From Paracoccaceae bacterium (GTDB lineage Bacteria; Pseudomonadota; Alphaproteobacteria; Rhodobacterales; Rhodobacteraceae): DNA of 64,000 nucleotides. Position 1 is the first letter of the stretch. Each line of letters begins with the position of its first letter. Under the pieces are notes generated by a model that was not told where the DNA came from, made no database searches, and saw only the letters and a list, made by a program, of their open reading frames with translations. The translations under genes and the position numbers were made by a program. The stretch spans positions 1 through 64,000 of the forward strand of contig JABSSD010000027.1 in the NCBI GenBank assembly GCA_013214575.1. The letters run 5' to 3'. Below are positions 17,344-26,668 of the stretch, one piece after another.

Positions 17344-19739
17344 GAGGCGCGGCTTTTGGCGCCTTGTTGTCCCATTGGAGTCGTCATCCACTGCAGCTTT
17401 TGACCCTGGTTGCGGGCCTGGCCCTGGCCACCGGCTTATGGTCGGCGGTTCAGGCGATAAATGGCGAGGCGCGGGCCTCATATGCACGGGCTTCGGCCCA
17501 GTTGGGGTTGACGGGAATGGATATGCTGATCCCGAAAAATGGCAATATTTCAGTAGCTCGCTACGTAGAGTTACGCCGCGCCGGCTGGAAATTGGCGCCT
17601 GTCCTCGAGGGCCGGTGGCTGCTGCGGAATGGATCGGTCAAACTGATTGGTATTGATCCACTGAACCATCCAGCCTTGCCAGCGATATCCCCTACAGGGT
17701 CTCCTCAACTGGATGCGCTGAGGTCGCCGGGACGGATATTTCTACACCCCAGCACAGAGAGCCAATTGGACGGTCATCCGGATTTGCCGCCCGTCATCCT
17801 CACCGAGACCCTGCCAACGGGCATCGTGTTGAGTGATATTTCACTGGCTGAGAGCATTCTGGGACTGCATGGACAGATCACCAGGTTGATCATTCTGCCG
17901 GACCAGCCGATGGGGTTGAAACCGTTGGCAGACCTTGCGCCAGAACTGTTGCGGCGCGCCGCAATCGATACCCAGACCGGACGTCTCACCGATAGTTTTC
18001 ACTTAAATCTTACGGCCTTTGGCCTGCTGTCTTTTGCAGTTGGCCTGTTCATTGTGCAGGGCACCGTCGGCCTGGGCATTGAACAGCGACGCAATTTATT
18101 TCGCACGTTGAGGGCCATGGGCGTCTCGCTGCGCCTGTTGACCGGGCTGCTACTCGGCGAACTTATGTTCATTGCCCTGGTGGCGGGGTGTCTGGGATTG
18201 ATCCTGGGATATCTGGTGGCCGGCGCCCTGCTACCGGACGTAAGTGCTACGTTAAACGGATTGTACGGCGAAACGGTTGAGGGCGGCATAACCTTGCGAC
18301 TAAGCTGGATTTTATCAGGACTTGGCATGGCGATCTTCGGCACCTTGATCGCCAGCGCTCAGGCCTTTGCAAATTTTTACAGAATGCCACTGTTATTGGC
18401 GCCTGGCGTTCAGGCCCGCAGCCTGGATGCACGGTCCAGTCAACAGGTGATGGCCATCGTCGGCTGCGGGCTGATCGTCACGGGCAGTCTCGCCATACTG
18501 TTGATTGATGGGCTGGTGGGTGGCTTCGCTCTGCTTGCCGGGGTGATGTTGGGCTCTGCCCTACTGCTGCCTCTGTTGCTGTCGGCAATACTTGCTGCAG
18601 GAGCTCGAACTGCAAGGAGCGCATTATCCGAATGGATCTGGGCGGATATGCGGGCGCAACTGCCCGGAATATCGCTGGCAATGATGGCCCTCCTCTTGGC
18701 ACTGGCAACAAATATTGGCGTCGGAACAATGACCTCCAGCTTTCGCCTGACCTTTGTCGGCTGGATGAACCAACGTCTTTCGGCGGAAATTTATGCGACG
18801 GTGAAGGATGAGCAACAAACCGGGGAATTCACCGGTTGGCTGGCCGACCGGGACATCACCACATTGCCAATCCGCTGGGCTGAAATTCCCTATGATGGGT
18901 CTCCCATTCGGATTTACGGTGTTGTTGATCATGACACATACCGGGAAAACTGGCCTATTCTTCAGGCTCAGCCCGCCGCCTGGGACAGGGTGTTTGACGG
19001 CGGCGGAGCGATGATCAATGAACAACTGGCCCGCCGTCAGAACCTATGGCCTGGCAATATATTAACACTCAGCCAAGACTGGCAGATACCGGTAACCGGA
19101 GTCTATTCTGATTACGGAAATCCACATGGTCAGGTCATGATCTCGCTGCCAGCCCTGCTTCAGCAGGTGAGCCATGTTCCCAACCGCCAATTTGGGCTGC
19201 GCCTGCCCCCCAAAGATGCAGCCGATTTGATGAAGGAAATACGGCAGTCTTTTGATTCGGCGTCAATATCCTTGATTGACCAGGCGGACATAAAGGCCAG
19301 GTCTCTGGCGGTGTTTGACCGGACGTTTGTCGTCACCGGGGCCTTAAATCTGTTGACCCTAGGGGTTGCAGGCTTTGCTATTCTGACCAGCCTGCTGACG
19401 CTTTGGACCATGCGCTTGCCGCAACTGGCTCCGATTTGGGCACTGGGCGTTTCCAGACGACAGTTGGCATGGTTAGAAGTATTGCGCAGTCTCGCTCTGG
19501 CCAGTTTGACTGCTGTCCTGGCGCTGCCACTTGGTCTTGTTCTGGCTTGGGTGTTACTGTCGGTCATCAATGTCGAGGCCTTTGGCTGGAAGCTGCCAAT
19601 GTATGTGTTCCCGATGGATTGGTTGCGATTGCTGGGGCTGGCTCTGATCGCCGCCACCGCCGCCGCCGCGGTTCCTGCCATTAAACTGGCGCGCATCAAG
19701 CCTGCGGATCTGCTCAAGGTGTTTGCCCATGAACGTTAG
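17340..19739 (+). CDS. FtsX-like ABC transporter permease
   Basis: A 799-residue permease. An N-terminal transmembrane helix (about 17-37) is followed by a periplasmic domain to about 220, then three helices with the FtsX pattern (LSFAVGLFIVQGTVGLG ... FRTLRAMGV). The middle has more helices, a second periplasmic domain (about 475-640) and a last FtsX triplet containing IWALGVSRRQLAWLEVL. The duplicated FtsX domain layout resembles LolC/E-like or AttFGH-type exporters. It works with the ATPase encoded immediately upstream (4-base overlap) and overlaps the AttH-like gene by 11 bases. Export of a lipid or lipophilic cargo is inferred from the family. Confidence 0.9.
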   Translation: MRGAAFGALLSHWSRHPLQLLTLVAGLALATGLWSAVQAINGEARASYARASAQLGLTGMDMLIPKNGNISVARYVELRRAGWKLAPVLEGRWLLRNGSVKLIGIDPLNHPALPAISPTGSPQLDALRSPGRIFLHPSTESQLDGHPDLPPVILTETLPTGIVLSDISLAESILGLHGQITRLIILPDQPMGLKPLADLAPELLRRAAIDTQTGRLTDSFHLNLTAFGLLSFAVGLFIVQGTVGLGIEQRRNLFRTLRAMGVSLRLLTGLLLGELMFIALVAGCLGLILGYLVAGALLPDVSATLNGLYGETVEGGITLRLSWILSGLGMAIFGTLIASAQAFANFYRMPLLLAPGVQARSLDARSSQQVMAIVGCGLIVTGSLAILLIDGLVGGFALLAGVMLGSALLLPLLLSAILAAGARTARSALSEWIWADMRAQLPGISLAMMALLLALATNIGVGTMTSSFRLTFVGWMNQRLSAEIYATVKDEQQTGEFTGWLADRDITTLPIRWAEIPYDGSPIRIYGVVDHDTYRENWPILQAQPAAWDRVFDGGGAMINEQLARRQNLWPGNILTLSQDWQIPVTGVYSDYGNPHGQVMISLPALLQQVSHVPNRQFGLRLPPKDAADLMKEIRQSFDSASISLIDQADIKARSLAVFDRTFVVTGALNLLTLGVAGFAILTSLLTLWTMRLPQLAPIWALGVSRRQLAWLEVLRSLALASLTAVLALPLGLVLAWVLLSVINVEAFGWKLPMYVFPMDWLRLLGLALIAATAAAAVPAIKLARIKPADLLKVFAHER

Positions 19740-20790
19740 ATTGGTGATTGCAGGCATGATCATTTGCCTGCCCCATATGGGTTCAGCTCAGGGCTTTGCA
19801 GGGCTTGGCACACAGGCTGAGGGATTTGCAATTCCCGACCGGAACACCACACTGGAATTCCCGTCGGATCATGGCGCCCATCCTGATTTTAGAATTGAAT
19901 GGTGGTATTTGACGGCCAACCTTAATGGCAGTGACGGCCGGGAGTATGGTGTTCAGTGGACGCTGTTCCGTACCGCTCTCGACCCAGGGGATGACGCGGG
20001 CTGGTCCAGCCCACAAATATGGCTGGGACATGCAGGGCTCACCACTGCGGACGCCATTTATTTTGACGAACGCTGGGCCAGAGGCGGTATCGGTCAGGCG
20101 GGTGTTTCCATTCAGCCGTTCACCGCCTGGATTGACAACTGGGCGATGGCCAGCCCAGATCAAACGCTGCAAAATCTGACAGTTACCGCCAGTGGTGAGT
20201 ATTTCGCCTATGATTTGGCGATGACTGCGCGGGGGCCTTTGGTGCGACACGGCGACAATGGATATTCGGTGAAATCTGCCAGCGGCCAAGCCAGCCATTA
20301 CTATTCGCAGCCCCGATACGTCGTCACCGGAACACTGACCCTTGCGGACGGATCAGTGGCGGTCACCGGACAGGGTTGGTTGGATCGGGAATGGTCAAGC
20401 CAACCGCTGGCCGAAGATCAAAGCGGCTGGGACTGGTTCTCGCTGAGCTTTGATAGCGGCTCCAAATTGATGGGTTTTATCCTGCGCAGTGACAGTGAAG
20501 ATTCCAGTGGAGATTATAGCTCGGGCACTTGGATTGATGCCGACGGCAGTGCCACTCCATTGGCCCCCGGCACCTTTCAGGCTGTGCCGCTGGACTACAG
20601 TATAGTTGCGGGCCGATCGGTTCCGGTCAAATGGCAGGTCAATCTTCCGGAACACGCTGTTTCGGTTATAATTCAGCCAATTAACCAGCAAAGCTGGATG
20701 GGAACCTCGGTGCCATATTGGGAAGGTCCGGTCACTATTTCCGGCAGTCATACGGGGCGTGGTTATCTGGAAATGACTGGATATGAATAG
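19729..20790 (+). CDS. AttH / carotenoid 1,2-hydratase-like lipocalin-fold secreted protein
   Basis: A 353-residue protein with a short N-terminal signal peptide (hydrophobic VIAGMIICLPHMGSAQG, cleavage near residue 21). The AttH/CrtC-type domain follows: FPSDHGAHPDFRIEWWYLT, GVQWTLFR and the DREWSSQPL segment are typical. Family members adopt a double lipocalin fold and are found with FtsX-type ABC systems; binding of a lipid-like ligand is inferred. Start is ATG 19729 with AAGG about nine bases upstream; an in-frame TTG six bases earlier is rejected. It overlaps the permease by 11 bases and is followed by a hairpin, so it ends the operon. Confidence 0.87.
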   Translation: MNVRLVIAGMIICLPHMGSAQGFAGLGTQAEGFAIPDRNTTLEFPSDHGAHPDFRIEWWYLTANLNGSDGREYGVQWTLFRTALDPGDDAGWSSPQIWLGHAGLTTADAIYFDERWARGGIGQAGVSIQPFTAWIDNWAMASPDQTLQNLTVTASGEYFAYDLAMTARGPLVRHGDNGYSVKSASGQASHYYSQPRYVVTGTLTLADGSVAVTGQGWLDREWSSQPLAEDQSGWDWFSLSFDSGSKLMGFILRSDSEDSSGDYSSGTWIDADGSATPLAPGTFQAVPLDYSIVAGRSVPVKWQVNLPEHAVSVIIQPINQQSWMGTSVPYWEGPVTISGSHTGRGYLEMTGYE

Positions 20791-20809
20791 GGGCGCCCAA
20801 AGGCGCCCC
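20790..20809. terminator. GC-rich hairpin between converging AttH-like and UspA genes
   Basis: Perfect 8-bp stem GGGGCGCC / GGCGCCCC with a 4-base loop starts at the AttH-like stop codon and is followed on the plus strand by GTTCGTTTTA. The T-run is weak. It may serve both converging genes. Confidence 0.65.
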
Positions 20810-20817
20810 GGTTCGTT

Positions 20818-21249
20818 TTAACGCACCACAAAGACCGAGCAAGTCGAATGCCGGACCACCCTGGCCGCGTTTGGCCCCAACAGGTAATCCTGAAAATCGG
20901 GCTTGTGCGCACCAATGACAATCAGGTCGGACCCGGCGGTTTTGGCCGTTTTAAGGATCTCCTGATAGGCGGTTCCGGTGGCAACCAGATGGCGGATTTT
21001 GGCGTTTCGTTCGCTCCCCACCGCCTGTTCACAGACCTCACGCAACCGCGCCGAAGTCTCCTTGACCGCGTTTTCGTGGTGATGCGCCTCAAAGAACCCC
21101 GAGACCCAGCTTTCGCCAAAATCGGGCAGCACCGTCACCACATCCAGTTGCGCGCCATCAAGTTCAGCCAGACGTGCCGCCTGAACCAGCACCTTTTTAT
21201 CGGTCTCGACATTGCTAAGATCGACGGCACATAAGATCGATTTGCTCAT
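20818..21249 (-). CDS. Universal stress protein (UspA family)
   Basis: A 143-residue UspA-fold protein. The ATP-binding signature is present: GAHKPDFQDYLLG followed by NAARVVRHSTCSVFVV, with the early Asp in LCAVDLS. Family members bind ATP and often regulate stress survival; TeaD, a UspA protein encoded with the ectoine TRAP transporter, tunes that transporter. Here the gene overlaps the TRAP permease stop by four bases (ATGA) and is third in the operon, so a TeaD-like regulatory role on this transporter is a reasonable inference. Confidence 0.92.
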   Translation of the reverse strand: MSKSILCAVDLSNVETDKKVLVQAARLAELDGAQLDVVTVLPDFGESWVSGFFEAHHHENAVKETSARLREVCEQAVGSERNAKIRHLVATGTAYQEILKTAKTAGSDLIVIGAHKPDFQDYLLGPNAARVVRHSTCSVFVVR

Positions 21250-23858
21250 GCGGGTACTCCTTCTTCTTTGCGCGCCCGGCCGCGTTGCAGCATGGCAATC
21301 AAGGCCAGCAACAGCAGGGCTGGCAGGAACATCAGCTCTTTGGGCAGTTGATCGGCAGGGACCTGCACCATAATGATCTGCACCGGCTCATCACCATAGA
21401 AATCAAAGCTATCGATCTTGGAGGTTACCGGGGTGCCAAACATCGGCTCGTCCAGCGTCATCAGACCATCGGCCTCGATCAGCATAAAGCCGTAAGCGTC
21501 GGCGCGGGATTGTCCGTCGCCCTCGCCCTCGATTGACATCACCAGCGTGGTCGATTTGATCTTTGATGTATCGTAATCAGGGCCTTGCACGGTAACGCGC
21601 AACTCACTGCCAGGTTCAGCCGCGTTCAGCACCTGCACCAGTTCGGTCGGCGCAACCTCGGTATGGGCCGGCATCAGCCGATCCATAAAGAAGTCAGGCC
21701 GGAACAGGATAAAGGCCACCAGCACCAGCGCCACGCTTTCATAGATGCGCGATTTGGTGAGGAAATACCCCATGGTTCCGGCGGTGAAGGCAAGGATCGC
21801 GATACTGGCAGAGATCGCCACCAGAATGCCCTGCATCAAAGTGACATCAATCAACAATAAATCAGTGTTGAAGATGAACACAAACGGCAGTGCCACGGTG
21901 CGCAAGCTATAGAAGAAAGCGATAAAGCCGGTCTTTATAGCATCGCCCCCTGAAATAGCCGCCGCGGCAAAGCTGGCCAGTCCCACTGGCGGCGTCACAT
22001 CCGCCATGATGCCAAAGTAGAACACAAACAGGTGCACCGCGATCAGCGGCACCACCAGACCCGACTGGGCCCCAAGTTCAACCACCACACCGGCCATCAG
22101 CGAGCTGACAACGATGTAGTTCGCAGTGGTCGGCAACCCCATGCCCAGCACCAGAGACAGCAGCCCAACCAGCACCAGCATAAGGATCAGATTGCCGCCG
22201 GACAGGAACTCGACCAGTTCCGCCATCACCTGACCAATGCCGGTCAGGGTCACGGTGCCAACGATGACACCGGCGGTGGCGGTGGCCAGCGCAATGCCAA
22301 TCATATTGCGGGCGCCCTCGATTAGGCCGTCCCACAGGTCCACCACGCCCTCTTTGAAGGCGATGGCGGTTTCGCTTTCACCGCGGAACATCGCCTTGAT
22401 AGGTTTCTGTGTCAGCAGGATCACGAACAGCAGTGCCGTCGCCCAAAAGGCGGACAGACCAGGTGATTTCTGTTCGATCATCAGGAAGTAGACCAACACG
22501 ATGATCGGCAGCAGGTAATGCAGACCAGCCTTGTAGATCTCGCCCACCACCGGCAATTCAACCACCTTGGCGTTTGGATCGTCCGGCACCAGGTCTTCAA
22601 CCCCAGAGGCAACCCACAGCAGTGCCACATAGGCGGCGGCAACCAGGGCTGACAACACCAGGTTTGATGCGCCTGGCAACAGGTAAGTCACCAGCTGAAC
22701 CGGATATTGCACGCCGTAGCACAGCGCCGCAAAGCCAGCAAAGAACAGCGCCATGCCGCCAATAGTCCTGCCCATCGACACCACCCGGTTGCCCAGGGTT
22801 GGCATATTGCGCTTCACCGCCTCCAAATGAACGATATAGACCAGCGCGATATAGGAAATCGTCGCTGGCAGGAACGCGTGGGTGATCACCTCGACATATG
22901 AAATGCCGACATATTCCACCATCAGGAAGGCCGCAGCCCCCATCACCGGTGGCATGATCTGGCCGTTGACCGAGGAGGCAACCTCGACCGCGCCCGCCTG
23001 TTCACTGGAAAAGCCCACCCGCTTCATCAGCGGGATGGTGAATGTACCGGTGGTCACCACGTTGGCAATCGACGAGCCGGAGATCAGGCCGGTCGCGGCC
23101 GAGCCAACCACCGCCGCTTTGGCCGGGCCACCGCGCAGGTGACCAAGGGCGCCAAAGGCCATCTTGATGAAATAATTGCCCGCGCCTGCTTTGCTGAGCA
23201 AGGCGCCAAACAAAACAAACAAGAAGACAAACTTGGTTGAGACACCCAAAGCGATGCCAAACACCCCTTCTGAGGTGATCCACATATGGCTCATTGCCTT
23301 TTTCAGGCTGGCGCCTTTCCAGCGGATCACATCCGGCAGCCATTCAGACGAGCCGAAGAAGACATAGCCAAGGAAAATTACCGCGATGATCGCCATCGCC
23401 GGGCCCAGGGCACGACGGGCTGCTTCGAACAGCAGTATCAGGCCAACAAGCGCAAACCACTTATCAACATTGTCCGCCAGACCTCCGGAAGCCACAACTT
23501 TCTGGTAGAAAAAATAGCCATACAGCGCGATGAACGCGCCGCCCACGGCCATGATCCAGTCCTGAAACGGGACAAAATTGCGCGGGCTGCTCTTGAGCAT
23601 AGGATAGGCCGTAAAGGCCAGGAACATGGCAAAGGCCAGATGGATTTGTCGCGAATTGTTGACCACGCTTCCGGGTAACAAGACGTTAGATAGTGGTGAG
23701 GCCAAAGTGACCTGAAACACCGACCAGATCACCGCAACAATTGCCAGAAACAGCCCGATTGACCCCGGAGGGTTTCGCGCGCCGGCGTCCGATGAGGACA
23801 CCAGGTCTTGCAATTCATCTTCGGTAAGCGGCCGATTTTCATGAACATCAGATGTCAT
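21246..23858 (-). CDS. TRAP transporter fused small and large permease (TAXI family), with DUF3394 tail
   Basis: An 870-residue multi-helix protein in which the DctQ-like 4-helix part is fused to the DctM-like 12-helix part, the arrangement of TAXI-type TRAP systems. Key segments are GSAATGLISGSSIANVVTTG with the GISG-like substrate motif near residues 255-275 and GMGLPTTANYI in the second half. After the last helices, an extra soluble stretch (about 740-840, with TEVAPTELVQVLNAAEPG) matches the DUF3394 domain common in these fusions, and a final helix closes the protein. GGAG lies seven bases before the ATG. It imports an unknown organic acid or amino acid with Na+ or H+. Confidence 0.93.
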   Translation of the reverse strand: MTSDVHENRPLTEDELQDLVSSSDAGARNPPGSIGLFLAIVAVIWSVFQVTLASPLSNVLLPGSVVNNSRQIHLAFAMFLAFTAYPMLKSSPRNFVPFQDWIMAVGGAFIALYGYFFYQKVVASGGLADNVDKWFALVGLILLFEAARRALGPAMAIIAVIFLGYVFFGSSEWLPDVIRWKGASLKKAMSHMWITSEGVFGIALGVSTKFVFLFVLFGALLSKAGAGNYFIKMAFGALGHLRGGPAKAAVVGSAATGLISGSSIANVVTTGTFTIPLMKRVGFSSEQAGAVEVASSVNGQIMPPVMGAAAFLMVEYVGISYVEVITHAFLPATISYIALVYIVHLEAVKRNMPTLGNRVVSMGRTIGGMALFFAGFAALCYGVQYPVQLVTYLLPGASNLVLSALVAAAYVALLWVASGVEDLVPDDPNAKVVELPVVGEIYKAGLHYLLPIIVLVYFLMIEQKSPGLSAFWATALLFVILLTQKPIKAMFRGESETAIAFKEGVVDLWDGLIEGARNMIGIALATATAGVIVGTVTLTGIGQVMAELVEFLSGGNLILMLVLVGLLSLVLGMGLPTTANYIVVSSLMAGVVVELGAQSGLVVPLIAVHLFVFYFGIMADVTPPVGLASFAAAAISGGDAIKTGFIAFFYSLRTVALPFVFIFNTDLLLIDVTLMQGILVAISASIAILAFTAGTMGYFLTKSRIYESVALVLVAFILFRPDFFMDRLMPAHTEVAPTELVQVLNAAEPGSELRVTVQGPDYDTSKIKSTTLVMSIEGEGDGQSRADAYGFMLIEADGLMTLDEPMFGTPVTSKIDSFDFYGDEPVQIIMVQVPADQLPKELMFLPALLLLALIAMLQRGRARKEEGVPA

Positions 23859-23929
23859 GGATAATCTCCCTATGGCCGCCGTTTATACGCGGCCTTGATT
23901 TTGACGCTCTGGTTTCCCTAAGCGTGAAA

Positions 23930-23950
23930 CGGGGCGCTAAAAGCGCCCCG
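23930..23950 (-). promoter_or_regulatory. Intercistronic hairpin between TRAP binding protein and permease
   Basis: Perfect 9-bp stem CGGGGCGCT / AGCGCCCCG with a 3-base loop, 20 bp after the binding-protein stop and 72 bp before the permease start. There is no T-run. Such hairpins commonly protect the 3' end of binding-protein mRNA so that it exceeds permease mRNA; that role is inferred. Confidence 0.55.
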
Positions 23951-23969
23951 TCGTATTACAACAGTTTGA

Positions 23970-24935
23970 TTATTCGATCCAGCCTTGCTCTTTGTAGTAC
24001 TTTGCAGCACCGGGGTGCAGCGGAGCAGACAGACCCGCTGTCGCCATTTCCTCAGGCTGCAGGTTGGCAAAGGCCGGGTGCAGCTTGCGGAAGGCGTCGA
24101 GATTGTCGAACACCGATTTCACCACGGTATAAACCGCCTCGTCCGAAACCTGATCCGACGTTACAAAAGTTGCACCAACACCAAAGGTCATGGTGTCCGC
24201 GTCCGACCCGCGATACATGCCGCCCGGAATGGAGGCGGTCCGGTAGAACGCATTGTCGGCGATCAGGCCGGCAACCGCATCACCATCCACAGTCACCAGA
24301 ACGGAATCACAGGCGGTGGTGGCTTCCTGGATCGAACCCGACGGGTGGCCCACAGTATAGATCATCGCATCGATCTGGTTGTCACACAGAGCAGCGGACT
24401 GCTCCGAGGCCTTCAGCTCGGTTGCCAGTGCAAAGACGTCCATGCCCCAGCCCTTGGCGTCCATCAGCACTTCCATAGTGCCGCGCTGACCGGAACCGGG
24501 GTTGCCGATATTGACGCGCTTGCCCTTGAGGTCATCAAAGGTGGTGATGCCTGAATCCGCACGTGCCACCACAGTAAAGGGCTCCGGGTGAACTGAGAAC
24601 ACAGCCCGCAGGCCTTCGAATGGTCCGGCATCCGAGAATTTCGAGGTGCCGTGATAGGCATGGTGCTGCCAGTCAGACTGCGCCACACCAAACTCCAGCT
24701 CGCCTTCGCGGATGGTGTTGATGTTGTAGACGGAACCGCCGGTTGACTCGACGGAACAGCGAATGCCGTGCTCTTTGCGGCCTTTGTTGACCAGACGGCA
24801 GATCGCGCCACCGGTTGGATAATAAACACCCGTTACGCCACCGGTTCCGATGGTGATGAACTCTTCAGCCATGGCTGCAGGTGCGAAGATTGCGGCGGCC
24901 AGCAACGCGCCTACTGTCAGTTTAGTACTTGTCAT
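23970..24935 (-). CDS. TAXI family TRAP transporter substrate-binding protein
   Basis: A 321-residue periplasmic binding protein. Signal peptide: MTSTKLTVGALLAAAIFAPAAMA, cut before EEFITIGTG. The mature start ITIGTGGVTGVYYPTGG is the hallmark of the TAXI (TRAP-associated extracytoplasmic immunogenic) family. Two Cys pairs (AICRLV/IRCSVEST and LCDN/TTACDS) may form disulfides. It delivers ligand to the fused permease encoded 111 bp downstream. Start ATG at 24935 is chosen because it gives a standard signal peptide with GGGAG upstream; a longer form from 24965 is less likely. Ligand not identifiable. Confidence 0.93.
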   Translation of the reverse strand: MTSTKLTVGALLAAAIFAPAAMAEEFITIGTGGVTGVYYPTGGAICRLVNKGRKEHGIRCSVESTGGSVYNINTIREGELEFGVAQSDWQHHAYHGTSKFSDAGPFEGLRAVFSVHPEPFTVVARADSGITTFDDLKGKRVNIGNPGSGQRGTMEVLMDAKGWGMDVFALATELKASEQSAALCDNQIDAMIYTVGHPSGSIQEATTACDSVLVTVDGDAVAGLIADNAFYRTASIPGGMYRGSDADTMTFGVGATFVTSDQVSDEAVYTVVKSVFDNLDAFRKLHPAFANLQPEEMATAGLSAPLHPGAAKYYKEQGWIE

Positions 24936-25798
24936 GATCAAGTCTCTCCCACTTGTATTGTGCATAGATCGGGACCGCGGACATTTTGAATTCCACTGGA
25001 TTAAGATCCCAGTCGACTTTCACTCGGCAGGATACGCCGGTTTTTTTGTCTTGTCCCCGATCTCTCCAACGGTTCCACCCTCCAATGCTCAAGTCAAGGC
25101 TATGCATTTATGTCATAGGCTGGATGGTGGTGAATTCTGCTTATTTGACAAACTCGATGCAATTTTCCCCGCCAACAGGGGGCATGCCCTTTGTGGGGCG
25201 GCCGATTCATGCCGTCTGATGAAGGAATATATCACGCATCAAAGACAGTCACTGACGGTTACCGCCCGCAATACTTATAACAAAAATGCATATTAATAAG
25301 ATTTTCAATTATAACGGATCAATCTAAAGTGGCAATAGGACTGTCAAATCAAGTAAAATTGCCTATGGTAAGTTTCTGACATGACAAGTTGCTAGAAATC
25401 CGTTAGCAACCTCCAAAATTATTAGCAGACCGATTATAATGATATGTTTTCTTGTGGAGTGGTGACAGTGACCTATTTGAGCCAAGTTATTTCTGACAAC
25501 CCGACAATCGACAATTTTTGGAGCCTTGAACGATGTGTTTCGCTGGCCGCGCGGTCAGAGCCGCAAGGCACGGGATCGCCACTGCTGTTCGACGTCGAGC
25601 CGGAATTCCGCACCACTCCTCGCAAATGGGATCTGATCCTGACAGCAGCCCATGAACGGGGTATGCGGGCGCGCTAATTTCAAACAATGCCGTCTCGTAA
25701 TTTGTTTAGATCACCTTATACCGATGGACCTCGGCGCGACGCCCGCATATCCTCCTGCTCTGGAAAAGCCACTTCCCGAAACGAGCCAAGGAGCATTT
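24936..25798. other. Long divergent intergenic region with AT-rich stretch and a 7-bp inverted repeat
   Basis: About 860 bases between the TRAP operon and the molybdenum hydroxylase operon. A clearly AT-rich stretch lies at about 25280-25450. Within it GTTGCTA (25388-25394) and TAGCAAC (25404-25410) form perfect 7-base inverted arms with a 9-base spacer, a possible operator for either divergent operon. The only credible short frame is listed separately at 25471-25677. I see no tRNA, terminator or named riboswitch. Confidence 0.45.
25471..25677 (+). CDS. Possible small hypothetical protein
   Basis: A short frame of about 68 codons beginning at a GTG with GGAG eight bases upstream (an ATG nine codons earlier, at 25444, has no clear ribosome site). 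The product contains SLERCVSLAARSEPQGTG and PRKWDLILTAAHERGMRAR; I do not recognise a family and see no signal peptide or membrane helix. It lies in front of the molybdenum hydroxylase operon after an AT-rich stretch. It could be a real small gene, a remnant of a larger one, or chance. Codon composition is GC-rich like its neighbours. Confidence 0.25.
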   Translation, partial: TYLSQVISDNPTIDNFWSLERCVSLAARSEPQGTGSPLLFDVEPEFRTTPRKWDLILTAAHERGMRAR

Positions 25799-26668
25799 AT
25801 GCAGTACCATAGCCCAAATACATTCGAGGATGCAGCCGCATTGGCCGTTGCCGCAGCGGGTGTGACCCGGTTTCTGGCTGGCGGCACTGATGTATTGGTA
25901 CAATTGCGGGCTGATATCATCACCCCTGACACTGTTATCGACATCAAGAACATCCCCGGGGTCCGCGACATTACACGCCATGACGATGGCAGCTGGACTT
26001 TGGGTGTTGCCACCTCCGGAGCCGAGATGCGCGAACATGTTGAATTGGGGCTGGATTGGCCCGGGGTGGTCGAAGCAATGGACCTGATCGGCTCAACTCA
26101 GGTGCAAGGCCGCGCCACTTTGGTGGGCAACCTCTGCAACGGATCACCGGCCGCCGATTCAGTGCCTGCCATGGTCACGGCCGGCGTTGAATTTTCAGTC
26201 ACCAATTCAGAGGGCACCCGTCGGGTTGCGGTGATGGATATTCCGGCTGGTCCCGGCCGCACGCATCTGGCTCAGGGCGACGTCATTTCGGCGGTGCATA
26301 TTCCCGCCCGCGGCGCGCGGGGCGGAGATGCCTATCTGCGCTTTATTCCACGCACCGAAATGGACATTGCTGTGGTTGGCTGCGCCATCAACCTGGCGCT
26401 GGACGCGGCCGGTGTCATCACCCAGGCCAGCGTCTCGCTGGGGGCTGTTGCGCCGACCGTCCTGCGACTGGATGAGGCCGCTGAGGCATTGATCGGATGC
26501 ACCCTAGACGAGGCCACATTGGACAAGCTGGCCACGGCAGCCTCGGCGGCCTGTAATCCGATTTCTGACAAACGCGGCACCATTGAGTTCCGAACTCATG
26601 TGGCCGGAGTTCTGGCCAAACGCACCGCCAAAATTGCCTATGCGCGCGCGCAGGGAGTTACCAAATGA
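25799..26668 (+). CDS. Molybdenum hydroxylase FAD-binding subunit (CoxM/CutM type)
   Basis: A 289-residue FAD-binding subunit of the xanthine oxidase family. The FAD pyrophosphate motif FLAGGTDVL lies near residue 22, and the second conserved segment is ATLVGNLCNGSPAADSVPAM. The usual C-terminal CO-dehydrogenase flavoprotein domain follows (TEMDIAVVGCAINL). It passes electrons from the iron-sulfur subunit to the acceptor. The ATG at 25799 has AAGGAG five bases upstream, an ideal ribosome site. It overlaps the 2Fe-2S subunit gene by four bases, so the M-S-L order is one operon. Confidence 0.92.
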   Translation: MQYHSPNTFEDAAALAVAAAGVTRFLAGGTDVLVQLRADIITPDTVIDIKNIPGVRDITRHDDGSWTLGVATSGAEMREHVELGLDWPGVVEAMDLIGSTQVQGRATLVGNLCNGSPAADSVPAMVTAGVEFSVTNSEGTRRVAVMDIPAGPGRTHLAQGDVISAVHIPARGARGGDAYLRFIPRTEMDIAVVGCAINLALDAAGVITQASVSLGAVAPTVLRLDEAAEALIGCTLDEATLDKLATAASAACNPISDKRGTIEFRTHVAGVLAKRTAKIAYARAQGVTK

